A stretch of DNA of 13,100 bases from an uncultured Lachnospiraceae bacterium (GTDB lineage: Bacteria; Bacillota; Clostridia; Lachnospirales; Lachnospiraceae). The translations under genes were made by a program, and so were the position numbers. The stretch spans positions 1-13,100 of the forward strand of contig CADBUD010000072.1 of the NCBI GenBank assembly GCA_902797785.1, in the 5' to 3' direction. Position 1 is the stretch's first letter. Every line of letters begins with the position of its first letter. Shown here one piece after another: positions 1 through 6,805 of this stretch. Below the pieces are notes generated by a model. The model had not been told where the DNA came from, did not search any database, and saw only the letters and a program-made list of their open reading frames with translations.

Positions 1-5
1 AATGA

Positions 6-64
6 GGATTTCAGGCGCGAATGCGCCGGGAGAGCTGCGAAGCAGCGGGAAATCCGAATGCCGG
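6..64. repeat. Nested small hairpins next to dispersed repeat copy 1
   Basis: Between the yvyF stop and the window edge lie several perfect short inverted repeats. GGCGC/GCGCC (14-18 and 23-27, loop GAAT) and GCTGC/GCAGC (34-38 and 42-46, loop GAA) are enclosed by an outer 7-bp arm pair, GGATTTC (6-12) and GAAATCC (49-55), giving a three-way-junction shape. A weaker CCG/CGG pair (54-56 and 62-64) competes with the outer arm. Read on the minus strand, the three stems each follow a CCCG and carry TTC or ATTC loops, as if one small unit had been multiplied. No T-tract follows on the minus strand, so it does not look like an intrinsic terminator. Function unknown. Confidence 0.6.
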
Positions 65-72
65 GAGGGGGA

Positions 73-86
73 CTGTGAATAGTAAC
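73..86 (-). repeat. Dispersed repeat, copy 1 (one terminus)
   Basis: On the minus strand this reads GTTACTATTCACAG, identical to the terminus of copy 2 (4993-5006) and related to copy 3 (7991-8003). It begins 14 nt after the yvyF stop; copy 2 begins 13 nt after the flgG stop. The opposite terminus is not seen and may lie beyond the window edge. Confidence 0.6.
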
Positions 87-100
87 TGTGTTTTTTGCCT

Positions 101-505
101 TTAAGATTTCAGGAAACGCATCTTCTCTCTGTCTTTTACACTCTTTTCAATTTTCTTTTCCGGCTGCTTATGCAGCGCACTGCTCAGGCTGTTCTGCAGA
201 TTATTTTTACAGCCAGAACAGAATCGCCCTGTTGAAATCGGCTTTCCGCAGTTCTCACAGACAATACCGCTGCACTCTTCGTTAGAAAAGACCAAGCGTT
301 CCTCTCTCACCCACTGTTTGAGCTGCTTCACCGCCACATCACACTCTTCAGAAACCGATGCAATCGTCGCCATGTCATTGTTTCTGATATATTCTTTTAC
401 CTCCTGGAATTTTTCCTCCAGCTTCTCCTTGCACGCCTGACACATGACAGGTCCTGTCAGGTAGTTAAATAACCTTTTACAGCTTCTGCAATTTCGAACA
501 TCCAT
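101..505 (-). CDS. yvyF: YvyF-type flagellar operon protein (TIGR03826-like)
   Basis: This is a 134-residue cytoplasmic protein with two pairs of CxxC knuckles at the N-terminus (C6/C9, C22/C25) and two more near the C-terminus (C83/C86, C96/C99). Between them is a helical, helix-turn-helix-like stretch (about residues 35-72, containing IASVSEECDVAVKQLKQWV). The C-tail is lysine-rich. Length and layout match B. subtilis YvyF (about 139 aa), encoded just after comFC and before flgM. Its biochemical role is not firmly established; regulation or assembly of late flagellar genes is inferred from position. The start is supported by AGGAGG at 514-519, 8 nt before ATG. It lies 50 nt after the DUF2225 gene. 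The family call rests on cysteine spacing, length and neighbourhood. Confidence 0.85.
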   Translation of the reverse strand: MDVRNCRSCKRLFNYLTGPVMCQACKEKLEEKFQEVKEYIRNNDMATIASVSEECDVAVKQLKQWVREERLVFSNEECSGIVCENCGKPISTGRFCSGCKNNLQNSLSSALHKQPEKKIEKSVKDREKMRFLKS

Positions 506-555
506 ACCTTTTTCCTCCTGTTCTGTTTTATTGTTAACATTTTATTTTTATGTTT

Positions 556-1440
556 CTATATTTCTTTATTTCGTTTTGCCTCAAGCACCTTTTCCTTTAA
601 ATCTCTGGCTTTATCCTTGATCTTTTCATTGGCCTGCCTTGAAATGACAATGGTTCCAATCAGCTTGGCGGCATCATCATATCGTCCCATCCGAAACGAC
701 ATCACTGCCATGAGATATTCCAGTGTTGCTTCATTCATCCCACTGATAGGAAAATCCTCTTTTAACATCGCTTTTTCGAAGCCTTTATATGCCTGCTCAT
801 AAAAAGCCTCCTCTTCCCGGCGCGTTTTTTCAATCAGCCAAAGCTTTTCCGGCGCAGTCCGGCTGACTTCTTTTCTTTTTTCCCGGTACAACCAGGCAAG
901 CTTTAAACAAGTATAGGCATTTTCACTGTCTCTGCCTTTTTTTACCATTGTACTGAAAATAGCCAGCTTATGGCGCTCGATCGCCGTATCATAATCATAT
1001 GGCGTCAGATCTTCATCATGCCGAATCACCGCCCCTCCCAGGCTTTCTCCATCGAGCCGGGCATAGACCCCCTCACGCACCAGCCGGATCTGTACTGGTG
1101 CAAGATGAATGAACCTGTCATTCAGTGCAGAATATTTACATTGAGGACATGAGGTCACCCCATATTTTAATATGTCTATGTATCGATATCTCGGTCTGAG
1201 ATCGTCATCTGAATCCAGTCTTTGAAGTTTACTGCTTTTTACAACCTTTGATTTGAACTGATGCTCACAGATCGGACAGCGGACAGTTTTTAAAACAAGA
1301 AAATCTGTTTCCAGCTTTTCTTTGGACTCAGGTTTGGATGTCTCTGGATTTTTTCTTCTGTTTTCCTCTGTATCTTCGAATAAATTGTCAATCCTCTCAA
1401 TCTTTAGACCGAGTTTTTCTAATCCTGAAAGTAGGTTCAT
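556..1440 (-). CDS. DUF2225 zinc-ribbon protein with TPR-like C-terminus
   Basis: This 294-residue protein has no signal peptide or membrane segment. After a charged, low-complexity N-terminus (about residues 20-48) comes a probable four-cysteine zinc site, C55/C58 (CPIC) and C98/C101 (CPQC). Between the pairs is KSKVVKSSKL...DLRPRY, the typical DUF2225 core as I recall the family. The C-terminal half (about 150-290) is helical and charged, with a repeated pattern like a TPR solenoid (for example AYTCLKLAWLYREKRKE and LEYLMAVMSFRMGRYDDAAKLI), suggesting protein binding. No catalytic motif is visible and the family has no established function. The ATG is preceded by GGAG at 8 nt spacing. It sits between comF and yvyF, genes that are adjacent in Bacillus, so it is an insertion in that order and may be cotranscribed with late flagellar genes. 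Confidence 0.85.
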   Translation of the reverse strand: MNLLSGLEKLGLKIERIDNLFEDTEENRRKNPETSKPESKEKLETDFLVLKTVRCPICEHQFKSKVVKSSKLQRLDSDDDLRPRYRYIDILKYGVTSCPQCKYSALNDRFIHLAPVQIRLVREGVYARLDGESLGGAVIRHDEDLTPYDYDTAIERHKLAIFSTMVKKGRDSENAYTCLKLAWLYREKRKEVSRTAPEKLWLIEKTRREEEAFYEQAYKGFEKAMLKEDFPISGMNEATLEYLMAVMSFRMGRYDDAAKLIGTIVISRQANEKIKDKARDLKEKVLEAKRNKEI

Positions 1441-1501
1441 GATTACAACTCCATTCCGGACTCTTCCCTCACATTGGCTACGACATTTGGAAAACTTCCT
1501 G

Positions 1502-2215
1502 CTATTTTGCTAATGAGTATAAAGCTCTCCCCGGTGCATCTGCACTCCCAATGCAAAGACTAAGGACATCTACCCGCTCTACTCCTGCGCCCTTTAACTC
1601 CCTCGCTGCTGCATCAACAGTCGCCCCTGTCGTATAGATATCATCACATAACATTACATACTTTAATTTTACCTTATTTTGACTGATTTTAAAAGCATTT
1701 TTTAAATTATTTCTGCGTTCCTGCTCAGAAAGATTTTTCTGTGGCTTTGTATTCCTTGTGCGAAGCAGGAGACGTTTTTCCACCGGGATGTCAAAATACA
1801 TTCCCAGTTCATCTGCCAGCAGCTCCGCCTGGTTATACCCGCGCTTTTTTCTTTTCCAAATGTGGATCGGAATGGGCAGTATTGCCTCCGGACGATTCTT
1901 ATTTATCCACCATCCTAAGGCGCGAATCATCTCTTCCGCATATGCTTTTGCATATTCCTGACGTTTTCCATATTTGAATGCGTATATGGAGCGCTTCATC
2001 TCTCCCTGATATAAGAACACGCTTTTTCCCTGATCAAAATCATGTCGATGGGTTCTGCAGCTGTCACATAGCTCTTCCGCTTCCTGCTTTATGGGCCGTC
2101 CACATTTTTTACACACCGGCTCCCCTGCCAAAATCATATACTTCCTGCAGGCAGCATGAATCCTTCCATCTACTACAATACCATCACATAGAGGACAATG
2201 CAATGGGAAAAACAA
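1502..2215 (-). CDS. comF: ComF family protein (ComFC-like phosphoribosyltransferase fold)
   Basis: The N-terminal zinc-finger region has cysteines C7/C10, C35/C38 and C50/C53. The C-terminal phosphoribosyltransferase-like domain carries the PRPP-binding motif VMLCDDIYTTGAT (about 187-199), the conserved PIPIHIWKRKKRGYNQAELLA segment (about 115-134) and TKPQKNLSEQERRNN. The 237-aa length is normal. ComFC proteins act in transformation, supporting handling of incoming single-stranded DNA; the substrate is not settled. Many non-transformable Clostridia keep a ComF. No ComFA helicase is adjacent; RecD2 precedes it instead, 29 nt away. The start is uncertain. The TTG used here is 14 nt from the only GGAG (2230-2233), whereas an in-frame ATA at 2222-2224 is 5 nt from it and would give the family-like N-terminus MKELFFPLHCPLC. 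No in-frame ATG or GTG exists upstream before a stop at 2261-2263. Confidence 0.9.
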   Translation of the reverse strand: MFFPLHCPLCDGIVVDGRIHAACRKYMILAGEPVCKKCGRPIKQEAEELCDSCRTHRHDFDQGKSVFLYQGEMKRSIYAFKYGKRQEYAKAYAEEMIRALGWWINKNRPEAILPIPIHIWKRKKRGYNQAELLADELGMYFDIPVEKRLLLRTRNTKPQKNLSEQERRNNLKNAFKISQNKVKLKYVMLCDDIYTTGATVDAAARELKGAGVERVDVLSLCIGSADAPGRALYSLAK

Positions 2216-2244
2216 TTCTTTTATTTTTTCTCCGGTTTTTTTCT

Positions 2245-4482
2245 TTATGAGTTCCGTATCCTATCCCCTTCCTGTCTCAGTTCCTTTAGCCGGTTCTGTA
2301 ATCCGCTGTATCGCTTTTGTTCACTTTCATTCTGCGACATTTCATAAAATACAGCCTCATTTCCAATCAGTGTGACACATTTTTTTGCTCTGGTAATCGC
2401 TGTGTAGAGGATATTTTTATTTAACAGCATCTTCGGTCCTGACAGAAGCGGCAGAATAACCGCCGGATATTCGCTCCCTTGGGATTTATGTATGGTGACC
2501 GCATACGCCAGTTCGAGCTCATCAAGCTGATGAAACGGATATTCCGCTTCTCTTCCATCGTCAAAAGCCACGGTCAGGCTCTCAGAGTAGGAATTGATCT
2601 GGCTGATGATTCCTACATCTCCATTAAAAACCCCAATTCCCTCTTCAATGGTAACCCCGTGACTGCTTTTTACCTTCCATTCCATCTGATAATTGTTTTT
2701 GATCTGCATGACCTTGTCATGAATCCGGAAGCAAAAATCTCCATGAACCCGCTCCGGTTTTTCCCCGGAGGGAGGATTTAAAAACTGTTGTAAATTGCGA
2801 TTTAATTCCTCGACTCCCAGGCTTCCCTTTCGCATCGGCGTCAGGACCTGGATTTCATACGGATTCACATGAATGTTCTTCGGAAGGATTTCTAATATCA
2901 TATCCTTTAGCATAGACAGAACTCCGGCAATATCATACCGGCGCATAATAAAGAAATCCGGTTTTTTTATTTCCAAAGGAAGTCGTTCTCCCCGGTTGAG
3001 CCGATGGGCATTTTGTACGATTTCGCTCCCGGATGCCTGCCGAAAAATCTGTGTCAGTTCTACCACACGAAACATTCCAGAGGAAATCATGTCCTTGAGC
3101 ACGCTTCCCGGACCCACGGAGGGAAGCTGGTTTTTATCCCCGACCAAAACAAGGCGGGTTCCGACCGCCACTGCCTTTAACAAAGAATGCATCAAAAAGA
3201 TATCTACCATAGACATTTCATCAATAATCAGCACATCGGCTTCCAATAGGTTTTCCTCGTCTCGTCCGAAAACATTCTGCCCCTGATGCTCTATTCCCGG
3301 GCAGACCTCTAACAGCCGATGGATTGTCTTAGCTTCACAGCCTGTGGCCTCACTCATCCGCTTTGCCGCCCTTCCTGTCGGCGCCGCGAGCAAAAGCTCC
3401 ATCCCTTCTGCTTCAAAATAGCGGATAATCGCATTGATTATGGTCGTTTTTCCTGTTCCCGGTGCCCCCGTGACAATTACCAGATTGTTCTCCACCGCTG
3501 CCAGCACAGCTTCCCTCTGTTTCTGATCCAGAACAATTTCGATTTCCTGCTCAATTTCATTTAAAAGACTAGAGAAAACATTTTGGTTCACAAGATATCT
3601 GTCGTTCAAGCGATTCAGCAGATAGGCGGTATGCTGCTCTAAATAAAAATACCTCGCGCCATAAACAGCTTCCACATCCTGCTCTGTCTGAACCACCACG
3701 TTTCGCTCAATCTGTAAATCCATTAGGTTCTTCAAGAATTTTTCTCTGGTACAACTCAAGACCTCTGCCGACCTCTGATACAGCTCTTCCATAGGCAAAT
3801 AGGTATGCCCATCCTGAGAAGCCTGAGAAAGACAATAAGAAATCCCGCTCTGCACCCGAAAGTCGGAATCCATTAAAATTCCGGCTTTTTGCGCAATTTC
3901 ATCCGCAGTCTTAAATCCAACGCCTTGAATTTCATTGGTCAGCTGGTATGGATTTTCCTCTATGATCTTATACAGACTGTATCCGTATTTTTCGTATATT
4001 TTTAGAGATAAAGAGGTTGAGATTCCGTATTTTTGCAAAAAGACCATTGCCTTTCGAAGATCCCGCTTTTCCTCCATCTGCTCGGCAAAGCTGCGAGCCA
4101 TCTTGAGGCTGATTCCTTTGATCTCCGCTAAACGCTCCGGTTCTTCCTCCATAATACGAAACGTATCAGATTTGAAACGTTTGATGATACGTGCAGCCAG
4201 TGCTGCCCCGATCCCTTTGACAGCCCCGGACGCCAGATACCGCTCCATGGAAATCTGATCCTCCGGTTCTTTGACGATATAAGATTGGATTTGGAACTGC
4301 CGTCCATAGAGCGCATGCTCTTTTTCCTTTCCCTCTGCCTCGATGGTTTCCCCTTCTGTAATCAGGGGGAGCGTTCCGACACAGGTAAGCACATCATCAT
4401 CGACAGCCAGTTCCAGTACAGTATATCCGTTTTCGGGGTTTTGAAAGATAATATGTTCTACAAATCCCTCGATTGTTTCCAT
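2245..4482 (-). CDS. recD2: RecD2 superfamily 1B 5'-3' DNA helicase
   Basis: This 745-residue, full-length RecD2 (YrrC type, independent of RecBC) has an N-terminal OB-like region (about 1-70). Helix-hairpin-helix-like motifs follow (VKGIGAALAARI at 88, EIKGISLKMA at 120, IQGVGFKTADEIA at 185), and then the SF1 helicase core. Walker A is GAPGTGKT (339-346), motif Ia APTGRAAKRM (367-376), Walker B LIIDEMSMVD (418-427), then VGDKNQLPSVGPG with QIFRQ. The late motif AYAVTIHKSQGSEYPAVILP marks the UvrD-like C-terminal domain. The family unwinds DNA 5' to 3' and has roles in replication-fork and mismatch-related repair. The ATG is preceded by a weak GGGGA only 5 nt away, so expression may rely on coupling. 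It lies between the flagellar rod-binding gene (69 nt) and comF (29 nt). Confidence 0.95.
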   Translation of the reverse strand: METIEGFVEHIIFQNPENGYTVLELAVDDDVLTCVGTLPLITEGETIEAEGKEKEHALYGRQFQIQSYIVKEPEDQISMERYLASGAVKGIGAALAARIIKRFKSDTFRIMEEEPERLAEIKGISLKMARSFAEQMEEKRDLRKAMVFLQKYGISTSLSLKIYEKYGYSLYKIIEENPYQLTNEIQGVGFKTADEIAQKAGILMDSDFRVQSGISYCLSQASQDGHTYLPMEELYQRSAEVLSCTREKFLKNLMDLQIERNVVVQTEQDVEAVYGARYFYLEQHTAYLLNRLNDRYLVNQNVFSSLLNEIEQEIEIVLDQKQREAVLAAVENNLVIVTGAPGTGKTTIINAIIRYFEAEGMELLLAAPTGRAAKRMSEATGCEAKTIHRLLEVCPGIEHQGQNVFGRDEENLLEADVLIIDEMSMVDIFLMHSLLKAVAVGTRLVLVGDKNQLPSVGPGSVLKDMISSGMFRVVELTQIFRQASGSEIVQNAHRLNRGERLPLEIKKPDFFIMRRYDIAGVLSMLKDMILEILPKNIHVNPYEIQVLTPMRKGSLGVEELNRNLQQFLNPPSGEKPERVHGDFCFRIHDKVMQIKNNYQMEWKVKSSHGVTIEEGIGVFNGDVGIISQINSYSESLTVAFDDGREAEYPFHQLDELELAYAVTIHKSQGSEYPAVILPLLSGPKMLLNKNILYTAITRAKKCVTLIGNEAVFYEMSQNESEQKRYSGLQNRLKELRQEGDRIRNS

Positions 4483-4518
4483 GTTATCCCCACATTCTAT
4501 CTTTTATTCTTCTGTTTT

Positions 4519-4556
4519 TATAGTAAACGCAATAAAAAAATGGGACGTTTATTATA
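4519..4556. repeat. Imperfect 11-bp inverted repeat after rod-binding gene
   Basis: Arms TATAGTAAACG (4519-4529) and CGTTTATTATA (4546-4556) are complementary at 10 of 11 positions around a 16-nt spacer. The right arm covers the stop codon of the rod-binding gene (4552-4554). On the minus-strand transcript the spacer holds a run of seven U, but no T-tract follows the stem and the mismatch is A opposite C, so a classical terminator is unlikely. It could mark an mRNA processing or partial attenuation point before recD2. Confidence 0.35.
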
Positions 4557-4935
4557 AAGTCTCCGGTGGAATCCGCTCTCCTACATTGACCTTCATCTGT
4601 TCATATAGAGTCTGGGCCAGTCCTAGCGTCCCGTTCTCTGCCATATCAGATGCATATTCGCTCATCATGCTCTCTTTAAAATAATCTGTCAGCTGTTTGG
4701 TCGTCGGATCGGTGATGTCATTTTCCGGAACCATCTTTTTCATTTCCTTCATGACCATTTCAATGAAATATGCCTCGAACTCCTTGCAGGCCTCCATCAG
4801 CTCTTCATCGGTCGACTCGGCAGAGACTGCGGATGAGGTCTGCTCTAATTTGGAAAGCTTGGAAGACAGCCCGCTGTTCATATACATTGAAGCGGATGCC
4901 CTCGCAGCATCCAATGAATTAACAATATCGCTCAT
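4552..4935 (-). CDS. flgJ: Flagellar rod-binding protein, FlgJ N-terminal domain type
   Basis: This protein of about 127 residues corresponds to the rod-binding domain of FlgJ without the peptidoglycan hydrolase domain, as is usual for short Clostridia versions. The signature region is ACKEFEAYFIEMVMKEMKK (about 49-67), followed by DYFKESMMSEYASDMAENGTLGLAQTLYEQM, typical of the fold. In the family this domain acts as scaffold or cap for polymerisation of the flagellar rod through the cell wall. I chose the ATG at 4935 over the GTG at 4944 because the ribosome site AGGAAG (4944-4949) overlaps the GTG and sits 8 nt before the ATG. It follows flgF and flgG, the expected order, but dispersed repeat copy 2 separates it from flgG. 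The stop codon lies inside an inverted repeat. Confidence 0.88.
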   Translation of the reverse strand: MSDIVNSLDAARASASMYMNSGLSSKLSKLEQTSSAVSAESTDEELMEACKEFEAYFIEMVMKEMKKMVPENDITDPTTKQLTDYFKESMMSEYASDMAENGTLGLAQTLYEQMKVNVGERIPPETL

Positions 4936-4961
4936 GTGTTCCACTTCCTATCTCATTTGCT

Positions 4962-5004
4962 GCTATTCACAGCTCCGCTTGTGGGATATCAGCTGTGAAT
5001 AGTA
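4962..5004. repeat. Dispersed repeat, copy 2 (compact form with perfect 12-bp arms)
   Basis: Arms CTATTCACAGCT (4963-4974) and AGCTGTGAATAG (4991-5002) are perfectly complementary around a 16-nt loop that contains GGGATATC. It lies between flgG and the rod-binding gene inside a flagellar operon, starting 13 nt after the flgG stop. No T-tract follows on either side, so it is not a standard terminator, though the transcript would carry a stable stem. The conserved right part also occurs near 73-86 and 7983-8003. Confidence 0.8.
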
Positions 5005-5019
5005 ACTCTCATTTTTCTA

Positions 5020-5856
5020 TTATCGTTTAAGATTATTGGCCTGCTCCAGCATGGTGTCCGATGTTGTGATTGCCTTGGAATTCAACTCATATGCCCGCTG
5101 CGCAATAATCAGATTTACCATTTCATCCGCCACCTGTACACTGGAACGTTCCAAATATCCCTGGTGAATGGTGCTGATCGTGATTCCTGTATCATATGCC
5201 TCGGAAATCGGTTCACCGCTGGCCTCTGTCTGGCGCAGGAGATTCCCAGATCGTTTTTCTAATCCTGACGGATTATTGAACTGGTATAAGGCAATCTGGA
5301 TTTCAAGATTGACCGCGTTTCCATCGGTATCAATATAAAAGAACTGACCATCATCCGTCACCTGGATTTCTGTCATTTTGACATCATTTCCATTGATCGT
5401 CCCCGGGAAGCGAATCGGCTGATTGTCAATGTCCAGAAGCGGGTGGCCGGATGCATCTGAAAGATTATAGGTTCCATCTGTGTTTCGGGAAAAGAAGAAG
5501 TTTCCATCTCTGGTATAGTAGGTCTCTCCATCTCCGCCATTTACTGCGAAAAAGCCTTTCCCCTGAATTGCGAAGGCCGTATCACTGTCTGTCGCCTGAA
5601 AGGCTCCCTGCTGATTATATAAGCTGGTGATCGATGCGACTCTTGTTCCCAGACCCACCTGTGCCGGAATCGGCTTTTGTTCTCCATTCGCCGTCGTCGT
5701 AGGTGTCTGCAGATTCTGATATAACAATGTCTTGAACTCTGTAATCTCTGATTTATATCCCGTTGTATTGACATTCGCCAGATTATGTGAAATCGTATCT
5801 ACGTTTGTCTGCTGTGCGATCATTCCCGATGCTGCAGACCACAATGCTCTCATCAT
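5020..5856 (-). CDS. flgG: Flagellar distal rod protein FlgG (FlhP-like)
   Basis: This 278-residue axial protein of the FlgF/FlgG family is exported by the flagellar type III system to form the rod. The N-terminal rod motif is visible (MRALWSAASGMIAQQTNVDTI, then SHNLANVNTTGYK at about 23-35). A central region has typical QGKGFFAVNGGDGETYYTRDGNFFF. The C-terminal helix is SSVQVADEMVNLIIAQRAYELNSKAITTSDTMLEQANNL. There is no signal peptide, as expected. It is slightly longer than enterobacterial FlgG (about 260 aa), and the PIPAQVGLGTRVASI stretch fits FlgG. GGAAGGAG precedes ATG by 9 nt; the second codon is also ATG. It is the second of an flgF-flgG pair downstream of mbl, as flhP is in B. 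subtilis. FlgG versus FlhP naming is a convention. Confidence 0.93.
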   Translation of the reverse strand: MMRALWSAASGMIAQQTNVDTISHNLANVNTTGYKSEITEFKTLLYQNLQTPTTTANGEQKPIPAQVGLGTRVASITSLYNQQGAFQATDSDTAFAIQGKGFFAVNGGDGETYYTRDGNFFFSRNTDGTYNLSDASGHPLLDIDNQPIRFPGTINGNDVKMTEIQVTDDGQFFYIDTDGNAVNLEIQIALYQFNNPSGLEKRSGNLLRQTEASGEPISEAYDTGITISTIHQGYLERSSVQVADEMVNLIIAQRAYELNSKAITTSDTMLEQANNLKR

Positions 5857-5885
5857 AAGCTTTCGCTCCTTCCTTATGTTATAGG

Positions 5886-5903
5886 AAACGAATTTATTCG
5901 TTT
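5886..5903. repeat. 18-bp palindrome between flgF and flgG
   Basis: AAACGAAT, then TT, then ATTCGTTT form perfect 8-bp arms. It starts 7 nt after the flgF stop, and the transcript would form a short AT-rich stem-loop before the flgG ribosome site. With no T-tract it is not a terminator. It could adjust relative stability of the two messages or bind a dimeric protein. Confidence 0.5.
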
Positions 5904-5910
5904 ACGCTAT

Positions 5911-6693
5911 TTATCCGATTTTACCGAGCTGGTTCGCTGCTTTATCCAAGTCATTATCAATTGCCTGAATCACCTTTTGATTCGCTTCATAGGCTCTGGA
6001 GACGGAAATCATCTCTACCATCTCATAGACAGAATTGACATTGGACATTTCTAAGACTCCCTGTTCGATCCTTGCATTGGAGGCTGTCTTTACCGCGCCA
6101 TCCACAGGCTGATAGAGATTTTCTCCAAATTTTTCCAAAAAATCATAGTTTTCGAAGTCTACCAAATCGATATTTCCTACGATCTGCTCGTTCTGCCAAA
6201 TGGCTCCCGTATAATCTACGGTAAAATCTACCGCCGGATCAATCCGGATGTAGGAGGTCGGATTATTGGAATCACTCAAAAGATAATCTCCGTCTTTTGT
6301 CACGAGCGTCCCATCCTGCAGCATGGAAAAGGCTCCGTCCCTGGTATATTTTACGGAAGTCTCACCTGCTTTGCTCGTATAGGAAATCGCGAAAAATCCA
6401 TCCCCATCAAAGGCAAGATCCAAGTCATTATCCGTCACACGAAATGCTCCCTGACTGTAATCGGTATAGGTCTCACCGATCTTTACTCCCAGGCTCACAT
6501 GCCCGAGTCTCCTCGGATCCTTATCTGTCAGATCATCGATCTTGTCTGCCATCATTTCATTAAATGCCTGACCGGTGGCTCCTTCTTTTTTGTATCCTGT
6601 GGTCGTGACATTCGCCAGGTTGTTTGTCAGGACATCCATCCGGTACTGCTGATTCAGCATACCCGTATATGCTGTATATAACCCTTTTACCAT
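5911..6693 (-). CDS. flgF: Flagellar rod protein FlgF/FlgG family (FlhO-like)
   Basis: This 260-residue rod component belongs to the same family as the next gene. The N-terminal motif MVKGLYTAYTGMLNQQYRMDVLTNNLANVTTTGYKKE (about 1-37) and the C-terminal SNVNSVYEMVEMISVSRAYEANQKVIQAIDNDLDKAANQLG (about 216-257) are the paired coiled segments that build the axial tube. The middle has LAFDGDGFFAISYTS, a FlgF/FlgG hallmark. The position, just after an mbl gene and before a second rod gene, matches flhO of B. subtilis (about 270 aa). The ribosome site AGAGGTG is somewhat far from ATG (about 11 nt). A sigma-D-like -10 box lies 46 nt upstream of the start, so the rod genes may have their own flagellar promoter besides readthrough from mbl. 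Confidence 0.92.
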   Translation of the reverse strand: MVKGLYTAYTGMLNQQYRMDVLTNNLANVTTTGYKKEGATGQAFNEMMADKIDDLTDKDPRRLGHVSLGVKIGETYTDYSQGAFRVTDNDLDLAFDGDGFFAISYTSKAGETSVKYTRDGAFSMLQDGTLVTKDGDYLLSDSNNPTSYIRIDPAVDFTVDYTGAIWQNEQIVGNIDLVDFENYDFLEKFGENLYQPVDGAVKTASNARIEQGVLEMSNVNSVYEMVEMISVSRAYEANQKVIQAIDNDLDKAANQLGKIG

Positions 6694-6739
6694 GCTGTTT
6701 GCTTCACCTCTATACCATCAATTTAAGCTTCTTTATATA

Positions 6740-6747
6740 TTATCGGA
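6740..6747 (-). promoter_or_regulatory. Candidate sigma-D (FliA-type) -10 box for flgF-flgG
   Basis: The minus strand reads TCCGATAA, 7 of 8 positions of the flagellar sigma -10 consensus GCCGATAA/T, 46 nt before the flgF ATG. The upstream -35 region is poor: TAGG or TTAG at 14-15 nt instead of TAAA. The overlapping GATAAT could also act as a sigma-A -10 with TTAGGA 16 nt upstream. A promoter here is sensible, but the sigma factor is unresolved. Confidence 0.4.
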
Positions 6748-6777
6748 TTTTTTTTCAGATTCCTAACCCATGCAGCA

Positions 6778-6805
6778 ATAGAAAAACAGTAACAGAAAAA
6801 CAGTA
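6778..6805. repeat. 14-bp tandem duplication after mbl stop
   Basis: Two adjacent 14-bp units (6778-6791 ATAGAAAAACAGTA and 6792-6805 ACAGAAAAACAGTA) differ at one base. The second unit abuts the mbl stop codon exactly. It is probably a replication-slippage duplication; no function is evident. Confidence 0.75.

Noticed and set aside
4483..4551. TATAAA/TATAAT boxes as a promoter for recD2
   Set aside because: AT-rich chance matches with no -35 partner at suitable spacing, and they overlap the inverted repeat.
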